Assembly: GCA_000697055.1 (NCBI GenBank)
Contig: JNDT01002332.1
Location: forward strand, 1-41,076
DNA: 41,076 nt
Reading direction: 5' to 3'
DNA from: Saksenaea vasiformis B4078
Taxonomy: Eukaryota > Mucoromycota > Mucoromycetes > Mucorales > Saksenaeaceae
Positions 13,695-25,900 of this stretch are shown in pieces. Numbering within the stretch: the stretch's first letter is position 1; every line of letters starts with the position of its first letter. The notes under the pieces were generated by a model that saw only the letters and a program-made list of their open reading frames with translations, was not told the origin of the DNA and did not search any database. The translations under genes and the position numbers were made by a program.

Positions 13695-14638
13695 GTTGGA
13701 ACCAAACGTAGAAAAAAAAACTAGGAAATCCTGGCTTCAGGGGTGACCCCGCGACAATCGGTGGCTTGGTTGGCACAAACCATACTGAATGAACCAATGA
13801 CAGGCAAATATCTGGAATCAAGGGCAAGTGACTCTTCGCAGTAACTTTGCAATGACTATGTGGGACACTATTACGTTGATTTTGAGGCAATATGATCTAA
13901 TTAAAAGTGAGATTTTATCATTACGAGCAGATGCCTGCTCTTCCATCCTTGTATGGATGCTGTGCTGTTTCTTCTTCCGATAATCCTTTGATGGATTTTA
14001 TACGATTGTGAAGGTGATTTTCCGCAACGCAATGTGCTCTATCTGAGTAGTCCTAAAATGACTTATCTTAGAACAACTACCAGTCGATTTCTCTATCTCT
14101 AGCCTGCAATCAAAACTTCCGAAGGAAACTAGCTGTTCTGCTAAACTGAAAACAGTTGTCAAATATAAATAGACGTTATGGCAACTTAGTATGGATATCC
14201 GGAAAGTTTAACATGCTTGGCAATGGTAGAGAGCATGAAGTAATGATCCACATCAGGTTAGAATGCTGGCACGTGGATGGACAAAAAAAATTCAGTGTTA
14301 AGCGTGATACAGGCAAAATGAAAGGCACCCATTTGTACATCAAGTTCCTGCCCAACGTTTCCTTTTCTGCCATTGATAGATAATAACACCGGCTGTCATT
14401 TCTGTTCTTCATTTCGTTGCAGGTAGTCTATAGCATAAAACAAATACGATGTCATACTGTGATCCATCGCGATCACATTTTTTTCCCTTTTAAATGCAAC
14501 TGCTCTCCTTCTCCCGGACGATTCTTCTTGATTCAACGCTCCATTTTTTTCATTACAACGCCAAAGAAAGTAGACATAGAGTAAAGTCTCAGATTTTGTA
14601 GATCTTCTTTGGCTTATTTACGATATCACATCGTCATC
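13695..14638. promoter_or_regulatory. shared divergent promoter region of TIM50 and FKS1
   Basis: This 944-bp region lies between two divergent gene starts and has no convincing ORF. It must contain both promoters. A 7-bp inverted repeat, TGTGATC (14458-14464) and GATCACA (14471-14477), lies about 165 bp before the FKS1 start and could be a protein-binding site. A T-rich stretch follows it. Confidence 0.4.
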
Positions 14639-17600
14639 ATGGTCTCGCGATCACCTCCTTCTCGAGGGTACCATTCTGCGCAGGAATTAGACAGTACGCC
14701 TTTGGAAGCTCTCGCACGTTCAGACAATGACTCGTTCACTAACATCAGAGCCTACTACATACAAAAGTAAGCGGAGAGAAAAAAGAGACAACTTGATTTA
14801 AGCTATTTCCAGTATGAAACCAGACGCAGATACTATCACCAACGATAGCAGTAGCAGCAGCTTAAAGCCGGGTGATTCTAGTCGTCGTTTGGACAATACT
14901 ACACATCCTCCCGGTGGATCGCTTCCTGTACTATCAAGAAGAAAGGAAGAGAAAGGTACATACACAACAAAGCTAGCAATGCAGCCTTGCTTATACCATC
15001 ACACTTGCCCTCGCAACCAACAGAAGCGATGAAAAAAAGCAAGTTGAAGAGTTCATCTGCAATCTTATATACCAACGATCGTATCGCGGCATCTCAGCCA
15101 CAAATCGATTCCCGAACCTCGCGTCGCTCCATCAATGTCTTTGATTCCTTGATAAGCCCAGATGAAGGCAGATATGCTCGATACGACTCGTCTGTTGATA
15201 TTTTACGTGCTTCCTTGGACCGAAAACAGTTCTCGGAACATACGCTACACCCTCAAAATGCATTTAATACAAGCCCACCAACAGGGAAACGTAGAAGCAT
15301 CTTTACAGAATTTAGCCATAACCAGCGAACTACTTTTCCTTCCTGGAGTCCTAATGATGCTGTTCCCGTCGCTGTGGACGCTATACGGAAAGAAATAATC
15401 GATATCTCTCGCAAAATCGGATTCCAAAAAGATAATGCTGCAAATATGTACGAACATCTCATGACAATGCTTGATTCGCGCGCATCACGTATGTCACCAC
15501 AACTGGCCTTGGATACGTTACATGCCGAATACGTCGGTGGAGAAGGGGCCAACTACCGACGATGGTACTTTGCCACGCGTATGTACTTGATCGATCGACC
15601 AAAACTCATTAATGACAAACACAAGGAGAAAGAAGAAGATGGACAGCACGAAACGCAGTGGGAATCGTTAGACCCCGAGGAAGCGTTTCGAATTGCACAC
15701 GAACGGTGGCATTTACGCATGCGATCTTTATCAGATAGACAAAAGATACGCGATCTTATTCTATACCTTCTCATTTGGGGAGAAGCAGCATCAGTGCGAT
15801 TCATGCCAGAAGTACTCTGTTTCCTGTACAAAATCACAAGCGATTACCTGGAACAGTCGCCAGAATCTGAGAACGCAGAAGAAAATGCATTTTTAAACGA
15901 CATTATTACGCCACTCTATCGTTTCATTCGAGATCAACTGTACGAGTACATCGATGGCCGCTTAGTGAAACGAGAACGAGACCATCACAGAGTCATTGGT
16001 TACGACGATGTGAACGAGTTCTTTTGGGACCCTTCTTACCTTGACAAAATTTCAGTCTCCGATGTTACGCTGAGGAAGTTGAAGCCTATGGAGCGATTCT
16101 TATCGCTGAAACAGGTAGAGTGGAAAAAGGTATTCCGAAAAACGTACAAGGAAAAGCGATCCTGGATGCATATATCCATCAACTTTGCACGTGTCTGGAT
16201 CATCCATATTGTGTCGTTTTGGTACTACATCGGAGGCAACGCGGGAGCGATCTATCTTAACGCAGATCCCGAGGTAGCTGCTCTAGAACAATCAGTGCAG
16301 TGGTCCGTAGCAGCACTAGGTGGTGCCATTGCAGCATTGTTGATGCTTGTGGGATCTATTGCGGAAAGCACCTACCTACCGACCTCATGGACAAATACCA
16401 AGATGATCACCAAACGCATGATATGGCTCTTTGTGTTATTCATTCTCAATGCAGGACCGACCGTTTTCTGTGTTTTTATTGATCGAACAAGTACTATATC
16501 CAAGATAGTTGCAATTGTACAACTTCTTATAAGCATTGCGACCACATTGTACCTCGCCATCACACCGCCTGCGCGTTTGTTCCAGTGGACGAAGGTCACA
16601 CAGCCGCGACATCAGTTTACCGCTAACTTCCCTCCGCTGAAGAGAACAGACAGCATCATGTCTATCGGCATGTGGTTATGTGTCTTTACCTGCAAGTTAA
16701 TTGAGTCTTACTTCTTCTTGGCTTTGTCTTTCAAGGATCCCCTCAAAGTGATCAGCAAAATGAGTATCGTCCAATGTAACGACGCTATCCTTGGTTCCAT
16801 GCTCTGTCGCCAGATGCCATTAATCACCCTTGCACTGATGTTTTTAATGGACCTTATTCTTTATTTTCTTGATACCTATCTTTGGTACGTTATCTGGAAC
16901 ACTATTTTTTCCGTCTCTCGGTCGTTCTATCTGGGTATCTCCATATGGTCCCCTTGGCGAAATATTTTTTCTCGCTTGCCTATCCGAATCTTTGTCAAAT
17001 TGCTGGCCACAACACACACTGAGGTAAGCGGCAGTCAGAGCGAACTGTGCGCGCAGGTTTGGAACGCAATCGTGGTCGCTATGTACCGAGAGCATCTGCT
17101 TACGATGGAACAGACAGAGAAGATACTCTATCAGCAGACGGTAAAATCACCAAGCATGTACTTAGACATTAACGTGGTACATCTATTAGACGCCGGTATC
17201 GCAAGCTGATTCGGGAATTAAGGCACCACCCTTTTTTATTTCACAAGAAGATACGGCCTTCAAAACAGAGTATTTTCCTAGAGGAGGCGAAGCAGAACGT
17301 CGCATGCATTTCTTTGCTCAGAGTTTAACAACACCTATGCCACAGCCTCGACCTGTCGAAAGCATGCCTTCCTTTACGGTTCTCACTGTAAGGGAAAACA
17401 ATGATCACATTAATTTCTGCAAAAAGATTCACATGCTATACTAGCCACACTATGGAGAGAAAATCTTACTCTCCTTACGCGAAATAATTCGAGAAGAAGA
17501 TAAGCACACACGTGTAACAATGCTCGACTATTTGAAAACGCTGCATAAAGCAGAGTGGGAGAACTTCGTACGAGAGGCAAAATCAATGATAGATGATACC

Positions 17601-20523
17601 CCAGGCAATTCTTCGCACACAGTGACATCGCAACAGGACATAGCAAAAGGTTATGACACGACCTTTTACTGCATAGGATTTAAATCCGTCCGACCGGAGA
17701 CCACAGCGCGTACACGTATCTGGGCGTCTTTGCGTGCACAGACGCTTTATCGTACCATCAGCGGGTTTATGAACTATAGGGCGGCTATACGACTGATGTA
17801 TCGCGTCGAAAATGCAGAAGCAATACAGGCTTACGAAGGCGATAACAAGAAGCTCCTACAGGACTTGAATCAGCTGACCAATCTGAAATTTCGTTTTTTG
17901 GTCGCTATGCAAAGATATGCGCTATTTAACAAGCAAGAGATTGAAGATACCGAATTTCTTCTGACAACCTACCCAGACCTACAGATAGCTTACGTGGATG
18001 AAGAAAAATCAGTAGAAGAGGGAGGAGAATCCACATTCTATTCGGCACTAATCGATGGATACTGTGAACTCTTGCCAGACGGCAAGCGGAAGCCTAAGTT
18101 TCGGATACGATTGCCAGGAACCCCCATCTTAGGCGATGGTAAATCGGACAACCAAAACCATGCGCTGATCTTCTACCGTGGTGAGTTTCTACAGCTGATC
18201 GATGCAAATCAAGACAACTACCTGGAAGAGTGTCTCAAGATTCGTAACGTGCTGGCTGAATTTGAGACGTTGGAGCCACCCGAAGTATCTCCTTATGCAC
18301 CGAATTATGTAAACAAGCAAGCAAGTCCTGTGGCCATTGTCGGCGCGCGAGAATATATCTTCTCAGAAAATATTGGTGTGCTTGGCGACATTGCGGCGGG
18401 AAAGGAACAGACATTCGGCACGTTGACGCAACGCATCATGGCCAAAATTGGTGGAAAGCTGCACTATGGTCACCCCGATTTCCTCAACGCAGTGTTCATG
18501 ACAACTCGAGGAGGCGTGAGCAAAGCGCAAAAAGGGCTTCATCTCAATGAAGATATTTACGCAGGCATGAACGCTTTCACACGCGGTGGTCGGATCAAAC
18601 ATACTGAATACTTTCAATGTGGCAAAGGCCGTGATCTTGGTTTCCAATCCATTTTAAACTTCACCACAAAGATCGGTACTGGCATGGGCGAGCAAATGCT
18701 GTCGCGAGAATACTACTACATTGGCACACAACTACCATTGGATCGTTTCCTGACTTTTTACTATGCCCATCCTGGTTTTCATATCAACAACATCTTCATC
18801 ATGCTTTCCGTACAGATGTTTATGCTAGTCCTCTTATTCATCAACACAATGGGTTCAACGTTGCTGGTCTGTGATCATTACCCCGACACGCCTCCTGAGG
18901 CACCATTAACTCCAGAAGGATGCTATGATATGGTACCTATCCTGGAATGGGTTAAACGTTGCATTCTTTCTATCTTCGTTGTGTTTATGGTTGCGTTCTT
19001 ACCCCTCTTTCTGCAAGAATTGACAGAACGTGGATTGCTACGTAGTCTTACCCGTCTAGGTCGACATTTCATCTGTTTATCCCCTCTATTTGAAATCTTT
19101 GTTACTCGGATTTACACCAACTCGGTACTCGATAATCTAGTGTATGGAGGAGCGCAGTATATCGCCACCGGTCGCGGTTTTGCAACTACACGTGTGTCTT
19201 TTACTATGCTCTACTCTATGTTTGCTGGCCCAAGTATCTATGTTGGCGCACGCAACCTGCTGATCATGATCTTTGCTTCCGTGGCTGTCTGGATCCCGCA
19301 TCTTTTCTATTTTTGGCTGACCGTGATTGCTTTGATCATTTCTCCCTTCGTGTTTAATCCCCATCAATTCGCGTTGGTCGATTTCCTTGTGGACTATGGC
19401 GAATTTTTACGCTGGCTTTCCCGCGGTAATTCCAAATCACATCGTCATTCGTGGATAGGACATGCTAGGGCACTACGTACACGGATCACTGGCCACAAAC
19501 GAAACCGTAAGAACAGTGACGCATCGACGAAGGATATCCCTCGTACAAATTTCACTTCCTGGTTTTTCCCCGAATTGGTGATGCCGCTATGCTATGCGAT
19601 CTTGTGTTTGATACCTTACTGCTTCGTCAAGAGTTTCGATCCTGACGACGCCACTTTACCAAACAGGTCCAACCACAGTGGCCTGCTACGCATTGCTGCG
19701 CTCGCTATCGCTCCTGTTTTGCTCAATGCGGTTGTTTTGGCTATCCTGGGCTTTGTATCGCTTCTTCTTGGATGCATTCTAACACTGTGCTGTGGAAAAT
19801 TCGGCTCGACCATCGCAGCTTTTGCCCATGGTTGGGCCGTCATCAACCTTATCTTATGTGTCGAAGGACTCATGTTCCTTGAAGAATGGAACATCACTCA
19901 CATCGTCTTGGGTCTCGTGTCCATGGCGGCGCTTCAGCGTTTCTTCCTTCGTCTATTAACCATACCCTTTTTAACTCGTGAATTCAAGCACGATCAAAGT
20001 AATTTAGGCTGGTGGACGGGCAAGTGGTACGGTCGTGGGGTAAGTATAGTTGTACCTTTCTTCTTCTTTCCTAACCACTCATCTTTCTCTTCGTTTCCTT
20101 TACATAACATTAGCTTGGTTGGCACAGTAAGTTTTTTTCTTTCATTGTTTCTGATTCCTTTCTCATTCGATTATTATAGTGCTTTCACAGCCTTTCCGAG
20201 AATACCTATGTAAAATTTCCGAGATGAGTGAGTTCGCTATCGATTTTATCCTTGGGCATTTTATCCTGTTTTTCCTGTTCATCTTTTGCCTCGTGCCTTA
20301 TGCCGATCGTGTACATTCCCACATGCTATTCTGGTTAAAACTGAGTAACCAGCTACAACTCCCATTCGTGCCACCAAAAGAAAGACGGAAGCGTAAATGG
20401 CTTGCTATCACATATGGCACCCTTTTTGTCACCATGCTTATCCTGTTCATCGGACTTTTGGCTGCACCGCTGGCGTTTGGCAACCACTTCAAGTTCTTCA
20501 ATCCTCGCAAACTCCCCATTTAA
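14639..20523 (+). CDS. FKS1: 1,3-beta-glucan synthase catalytic subunit (FKS family, GT48)
   Basis: Seven exons: 14639-14766, 14813-14955, 15024-17140, 17190-17387, 17445-20039, 20114-20126 and 20180-20523, giving 1845 residues, normal for the family. It is a plasma-membrane enzyme that makes beta-1,3-glucan from UDP-glucose, regulated by Rho1. After a Ser-rich N-terminus comes the FKS1 domain ([25 protein letters not shown]), a first group of membrane spans, a large cytosolic GT48 region ([23 protein letters not shown]-equivalent region, [36 protein letters not shown]) and about ten further membrane spans. A 13-nt micro-exon (20114-20126) restores the GLGWHMLSQPFRE segment. The positions of echinocandin hot spots 1 and 2 are occupied by divergent residues (see findings). 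Confidence 0.96.
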
Positions 20524-20717
20524 AAACAAATAATGTATCAAAGATGTAGTCCTCTCTGTTTTTCTCCCCTCCTTTTATTTCTCATACCATGATGAGTAGC
20601 TGCGCAGAAGAAACAAAAAAAATGAACAATTATATTTTTATTGATTTCATACATGGCTCTTGAGATAGTTAGATGCATTGGATGAATGTACAAGGAAGGA
20701 AACTTAGGAGTAAATGT

Positions 20718-22810
20718 TTATACGACTTCAATGGATTGGAGTACTTTGACAGCGATCTCAAACTATATATATGATTACTACATTGTCCCATGTTGATATT
20801 TTCTTTTCTTACACATGCAACAATGACTGCGACGATGATCAAATAAATAATGATCAATGTCTGATATTCCACGCCGAAGTTGGTCAAGTGATCTCGGAGC
20901 ATTGATAGTAAATCTGAAATCACTTTCAGTCGATCGTTGAGAATCTTTGCACGTTGAGGAATCTCAAGGTAATCTGTAAAATTATAAGTCAAGGTTTATA
21001 GGCCATCAGCTTTACCTCGTATTGCGTTGTACATGGGCTGTAACGCAGGTTCTGACCAGAAGATTTCAGGTGTATCTATTGCTTTTGGTTATACTATGAT
21101 CAAAAAGACACTGACACTTTACCTAGTACGTTTGATACCAAATTGACATTCATTCGTAGATTGAAAAGTTCACCATTGATCTTCGTAATCTCTGTACGGT
21201 TCTTATCTAACCGTCCAGTCTGTGCCATTTCTTTCGGCAAATGCTTGGTATCCTGCCACAATACCATTTTTAGGGCTTATACTGTCTTCGTATCTGCCTA
21301 CCTCAATCGTCTTGTCCATGATATCCTCATAGCGTGCTAGTACTGCACTTTGAGATAACCCGTGCGATAACGTCAGTTTGATCATATGATTTCCCGTCTT
21401 GAGCGTGATCATGTCGTTGAAAATACGGGGTTTCAGTTGGGATGTGTCGTATTGAAAATGCATTTCCTCGATCTGCATATCCTCATCCGGATTGTCGCGG
21501 AAAGGCCGAATAGAGAACGCAGCAAGATCTTCCAATGTCAGTAGTTCTTCAGCCCGACGGAAATTCCAAAATACCACGACCCCGTAATCAAAGATAAACA
21601 CCTCGCCGCCGTCAAAGGGTTTCTTTGGAGGTTCGGGTTCAGCTCTCTCCACTGGGATAGGTTCCGAAATGGGCTCTGACATGGGCTCTGACATGGGCTC
21701 TGGAATGGGAGTAGGTTCTTCGGCATAAGGAGTTGTTGGAGCGGAAATCGATTGCTGTTGGTCGAGCTCAGGTTTGTCTTGCTGTAACTCTACTTCGTCG
21801 TAGGAGACACGTTCTCGAAGCAACGGGTCCTCATTTGGCGCACGCTGATCGGAGGACGATTCGCCTTCCTGTTCTTTGTACACAATTTCGTTGATTGTAT
21901 GCGTATGTTCGTAATGCTGCGGATACTGGTACTCCGGATGTTGCTGGGGTTGCTCTAATGCTTCCTCGTCTTGCCGGTAATGATCTTCCTCAAAATCCAT
22001 TTCGGCTTCCCGGGCTGGGCGGGGGGAAGCGCTGCGGACTCGGATATTGAACAAATTGTCTTTGTCTGGTCTCAGCGTCATTAACGGGAAATCGTATGCA
22101 GCATATAAACATTCATCATATAGTCGTGGTACCACGCGATGGTGTTCACGTAAAAATCGACGAAGTCTACTCAGATCATACCCTTCGCCGGTACAATACG
22201 CCGCCACTCGAGGTAAACCGGCATAGTCCCGCTCATCCTTTGGCATACGTTCAGCTGGTGTTCGTGACCCAAATGTCCACTCTACAGGCAAAGGTACACC
22301 TGCGGCCGCTGCCTGTGTGGGATGTTCCTCGCGCCACTCTTCATGTTCAAATGGTTCGTGTGATTCGTCTTCGTCCGTTGTTGGAACAAGGATCTCATTA
22401 TCAACAGGTAGCGTTGCTTGCATCGTTGACTCTGCCTCAGTAGACGGTTGAGGAAATAGTACCAGTTTCTGAGAGACCTTGGTACTACGGAGAGGTTGGG
22501 TAGCCTTGCTTCTGACAGGCATGTCAGTTGTAACAGCCTGTGGAATCGGGTTGTGCTTAAGCACTTGCTTAGAAATTGCCGAAGGCTGAGATTGCCTTTG
22601 AACAAGGGGATTGGAAGCCATTGGCTTCTTGGAACTGCTCTGTGATGGCTTCATTCGCACCGTACACGAAGAAGGAGAAGAGAGAAGTGGAGAAGACAGC
22701 GTTTCCTCAGAATGCTTGGTTGGGGGTCCACGTGCACGCGGAGAAAATTTTAGCCTCAGCCCTCCATGCACACACGTACCGATACTTCCTGCAAAGAAGC
22801 GCCAGTTCAT
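20718..22810 (-). CDS. DUF155 / RMD1-type membrane protein
   Basis: Five exons: 22810-21302, 21219-21123, 21075-21016, 20973-20813 and 20762-20718, giving 623 residues. The conserved part starts with STKVSQKLVLFPQ, then AAYCTGEGYDL, EVFIFDYGVVVFWNF, a LTLSHGLSQSAVLARYE block, and a C-terminal segment with LEIPQRAKILNDRL followed by a hydrophobic tail anchor (TLIIIYLIIVAVIVAC). This is the DUF155 family (yeast Rmd1/Rmd8 and mitochondrial Mrx10/RMND1). Rmd-type proteins are needed for sporulation-related events; the molecular function is not established. A long Gln/Glu/Pro-rich insert includes a 12-bp tandem repeat giving SEPM units. The start is uncertain: an ATG at 22654 gives a more family-like N-terminus. 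It is convergent with FKS1, 194 bp apart. Confidence 0.85.
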
Positions 22811-23141
22811 CTTAAGCTGATGCAAAGTTACAGGTGAGATCCCTACATAGCGACAAGCTCCTGCTCAAGTTTAGTTTAAATACAGGATGCTGATGCGCGA
22901 TTAGCAGTTCTGGCCATATCCTTTCCATCCATTGTCTCCTGGTTCTCTGTTTTCATAATCCACTTCTTTGTGGTTTTTCTGGAGCAACGTATAGCGTTGA
23001 TAGTCCTTTTTCCATGCTGCTTCTTACAAGCCCTTATATTTATTTTGTACAGAGAAGCTATTCGTTATTCATGGTCACTTACAGTGCAACAACGGGCATC
23101 CATTTATGGTCATTTACAAGATTAAGTACATAGCTCATCCG

Positions 23142-23512
23142 CTAGCGTTCCGGTGTCCTCTTTCTAACTCTGTTTTGGTCGCTGAGACTACGTTGTAACA
23201 ATATCCATTTATCCTCGATCTGCTTGAAGTCTGTTATAATTGATTTCGAGATCGCCTTCTCCATCATGTTCAGGAGGAGCATCCGTTCTTTGTTGTCTGT
23301 TATTTTCGACTCCTGATCGTGTTAGCTTTATTACGTGCTTATCAGGGGGAAAGCTAGGGACATCCCACCTACTACAAGACCATAAGGACCATTGATACAA
23401 ATGACATGCCATATTCCGAAAATTGATGGAGTGTAGTACGCTTTATTAGAACTGGAGCGTGATGAACGGTGGGGTTGTCAAAGTTGGAAGGAATCGGTAA
23501 GTGTATCCACAT
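23142..23512 (-). CDS. hypothetical two-exon gene or relic
   Basis: Joining exon 23512-23399 to 23312-23142 with an 86-nt GT-AG intron (donor GTATCA; branch-like CTAAC before ATCAG) gives a 94-residue protein. Its first exon contains FDNPTVHHAPVLIKRTTLHQ, and its second is Lys/Glu-rich and helical-looking (LLNMMEKAISKSI, DFKQIEDKWILLQ). I do not recognise it with certainty; it looks like a repeated fungal hypothetical. An alternative splice (donor GTGGGA at 23367) puts the same acceptor in another open frame that ends at 23212, so frame choice is not secure. It may be a fragment of a larger gene. Confidence 0.3.
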
Positions 23513-24815
23513 TAAAATCACACCGACCAATCATATCATGTGCACCTTCATTTTAGCGCGTATTCAAGCGGCTTAGTGTCTCAAATTGCATAGTGTTTCA
23601 TATGGTGGTGACGTTACAAAACAGAAATAGCTTGCGAGATGATATTACAATGGAAAGCGTAGCTCATCGCATCCATACGATACCATAGTTCGCTAAGATA
23701 CAATTACTCGAAGTCTGAACGAAACCGACAAGCCTGAGGTAAGTCTGGTGCCGAAAAGGCGCGTCCAGTGTCGGCGTAAAAATCAGAGTTTTAAGTGCAA
23801 AAGCACGACCCATTGAACTACTGTTCTGCAAGCAGTGCATAGCAGAGTCGTAGTCAGCGCACACATGTTGACTGATTGGCTGCTTAATGAAACGGAGGAG
23901 ACTAACGAATGCGTCTCTGCTCAACGTTATCTTACGGGGATTCCCTTACGACCAGTGCCACAGAGCAATTCCGCGTCTTATTCCCATAGAAGATGATGTT
24001 CCCATAAGCTATAGGACTTTTAGTGACCATATAACTTGTAGTTGTCGGTCTGGTATGACAAACCTGGCCATAGCTTTTACATCATTGGATCCAGTCATGA
24101 AAAATCACGCAGTAATAGATTTAATGCACATAGTAAGATATGTTTTCTCAGATTCTCAATGCAGTGCTCTTCGATAATTCGTTTCCTCCCTTTTTCCCAT
24201 CCTTCAGTTATCCCGGTCTTTGTCGTGCCCCTTTTCTAGGCTGCAATTGTATGATCCTATAGTGAGTAGACTCATTTTAAATCTTTACCTGGCCTCCTAA
24301 GGGCGGATTTCCCCCAGGAAATCACTGTACAAAAGGTCTAACATAGACCAGCTAATTAGCATTAGCTCTATTGAGCTATTTCCCTGTGAAATGGGTAATT
24401 GCTACGGACACTCAGAATCTAGCGCTTAGGGACACTCATGTAATGTACTTTCGGCTGGGCTGGACAAACACCTTACTGAATTTTAATGCAAGTATGACGG
24501 TCCTCAAATAAAAAACAAATCGCGGGTATCTGTGCAGCTAGCGTCCATACGATGAGTGCCTATGAGCTGTCTGTCCGTAAATTAAACTCTCATCGAGCGT
24601 CTACAGGTAGATATTATCACTTCATCTAAGTCTAAACAGTAGATCCATGGAGACTCAAACACCCATAGTTATTTGTGTACGATCAGATTCCATAGAGAGT
24701 TCTAAGCTACATGTCCAACGGTTCTCTAAATTATGTTACATGCGTATCCCTAAGAGGCAGACGCTGGGCGTCCGTAGCAATTCCCATGAAATGTAGGACT
24801 GTTGGAGGTTGCGTA

Positions 24816-24840
24816 CTCGTCACACGTGATGTGTGACGAG
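24816..24840. repeat. perfect 10-bp inverted repeat containing CACGTG
   Basis: The arms CTCGTCACAC (24816-24825) and GTGTGACGAG (24831-24840) are exact reverse complements around a 5-base loop, GTGAT. CACGTG, an E-box core, spans 24823-24828. It could be a hairpin, a bHLH-type site or a transposon end; nothing nearby decides. Confidence 0.6.
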
Positions 24841-25293
24841 GGGAGGGCCAGTTGCCACTCCAGAAATGCTGTTGAATTCTCAAATGTATTATCGGTTTCT
24901 TTAACAAATAGGAACTAGATTCGTGAGCATGATATGTTTCATGTACATGTCCCATAAATTATGGTTTTGCAAAGGTTATGAGGTCCTTGTTTGCATAAAT
25001 CGACAGATACTTTCTGAATGCTAAACTCGTGAGTATCATAGTGAACTGCCCAGCGTGACGATGATGACTCAGATGAACGAACACGCGGCCGTCGTCTGGA
25101 TCGCTTCAATGGTATCACAATTTTAAGGTAGCTAGTGACGAAGCCTAATGTTTTCATAAAAATTGCGATTACAGCCGGTCGCGTGGCTATTTTAAATGGC
25201 AAGTTTTGCTGAGGGCTTTATCCTATTAAGCGTTTGAGAAATGCAGTGGAAATGATCATAATCGCAGGGTGTTCATGCAGTTACATCGATTCC

Positions 25294-25900
25294 GTTTGTT
25301 GAACAAATTTTTACGCTAATCTACATAAATTTTGCGTCCAATGAGGAGCTGCTTTTCTGCTAAGAAAAGAATCAAGTATGTGTTCGTTAATACATAAGCT
25401 GGCGACAAATTCATACACTACTTAAATCAGCGCTGCCCCTCGATGGACGCGAAATTCATATAGACAGCATAACAATTTGTTCAGGGTTAGTAAATGGAAC
25501 AATACTTGGACGTCAGTTTACTTAGCCGCAAAGGGTATTTCCATGAAATCATGGGCGCCGCATCCCGCACCGCGATGGGTGGAGATGGGAGAGGGGAGGA
25601 CGTTGGCGCGGGACCAATTGAAACGCACTCCAGAGGACTTGAAGCGATACAACCTCCAGCGATCTATTGTACAAGATGAGGGATGCTGGGTGCGACAACA
25701 TATATTTTACTTACTTAACTGATGGGCAAAGACGCCACCACAGCCGAGACGGTTCGGGACAGAGGTCATACAGGCTAAACAATACATCAAAAGGCATGAG
25801 TGAATGCGTTTCCCATTAAAAGTACATGCCGGGGATGTAAAATGAACAGAGCCAAAGAAAAAAGAAAGAATTCATGCGTCCCTTTTAGATACTGTCACTT
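25294..25900 (+). repeat. dispersed repeat family, copy A
   Basis: This copy aligns by eye with copies at 32303, 35404 and 40419. Shared blocks in order are: GTTTGTTGAACAAATTTTTA with a TATA-like CTACATAAAT; AAGAATCAAGTATG; TTCATATAGACAGCATAAC; AGTAAATGGA and ATACTTGGACGTCA; a GC-rich block (about 25548-25610); GAGGACTTGAAGCGATACA; GGTTCGGGACAGAGGTCAT-CAGGCTAAA; AAAAGGCATGAGT; and ACAGAGCCAAAGAA followed by an A-rich run. No coding frame is conserved between copies. The 5' boundary is estimated from where similarity starts. Confidence 0.75.

Larger units (their letters stand above)
22811..25293. other. gene-poor region, left part
   Basis: Apart from the tentative spliced gene at 23142-23512, no gene is recognised here. 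Short open frames near 23664-24180 and 24731-25202 have no motifs. A perfect 10-bp palindrome stands at 24816-24840. The base composition and scattered stops suggest decayed sequence. No tRNA or rRNA signature was seen. Confidence 0.45.

Noticed and set aside
25294..25900. Calling the dispersed repeats LTRs or SINEs outright
   Set aside because: The TG start and TATA-like element suggest LTR ends, but no CA end, target duplication or internal element was found; the GGTTCGGGAC motif is too poor for a pol III B box.
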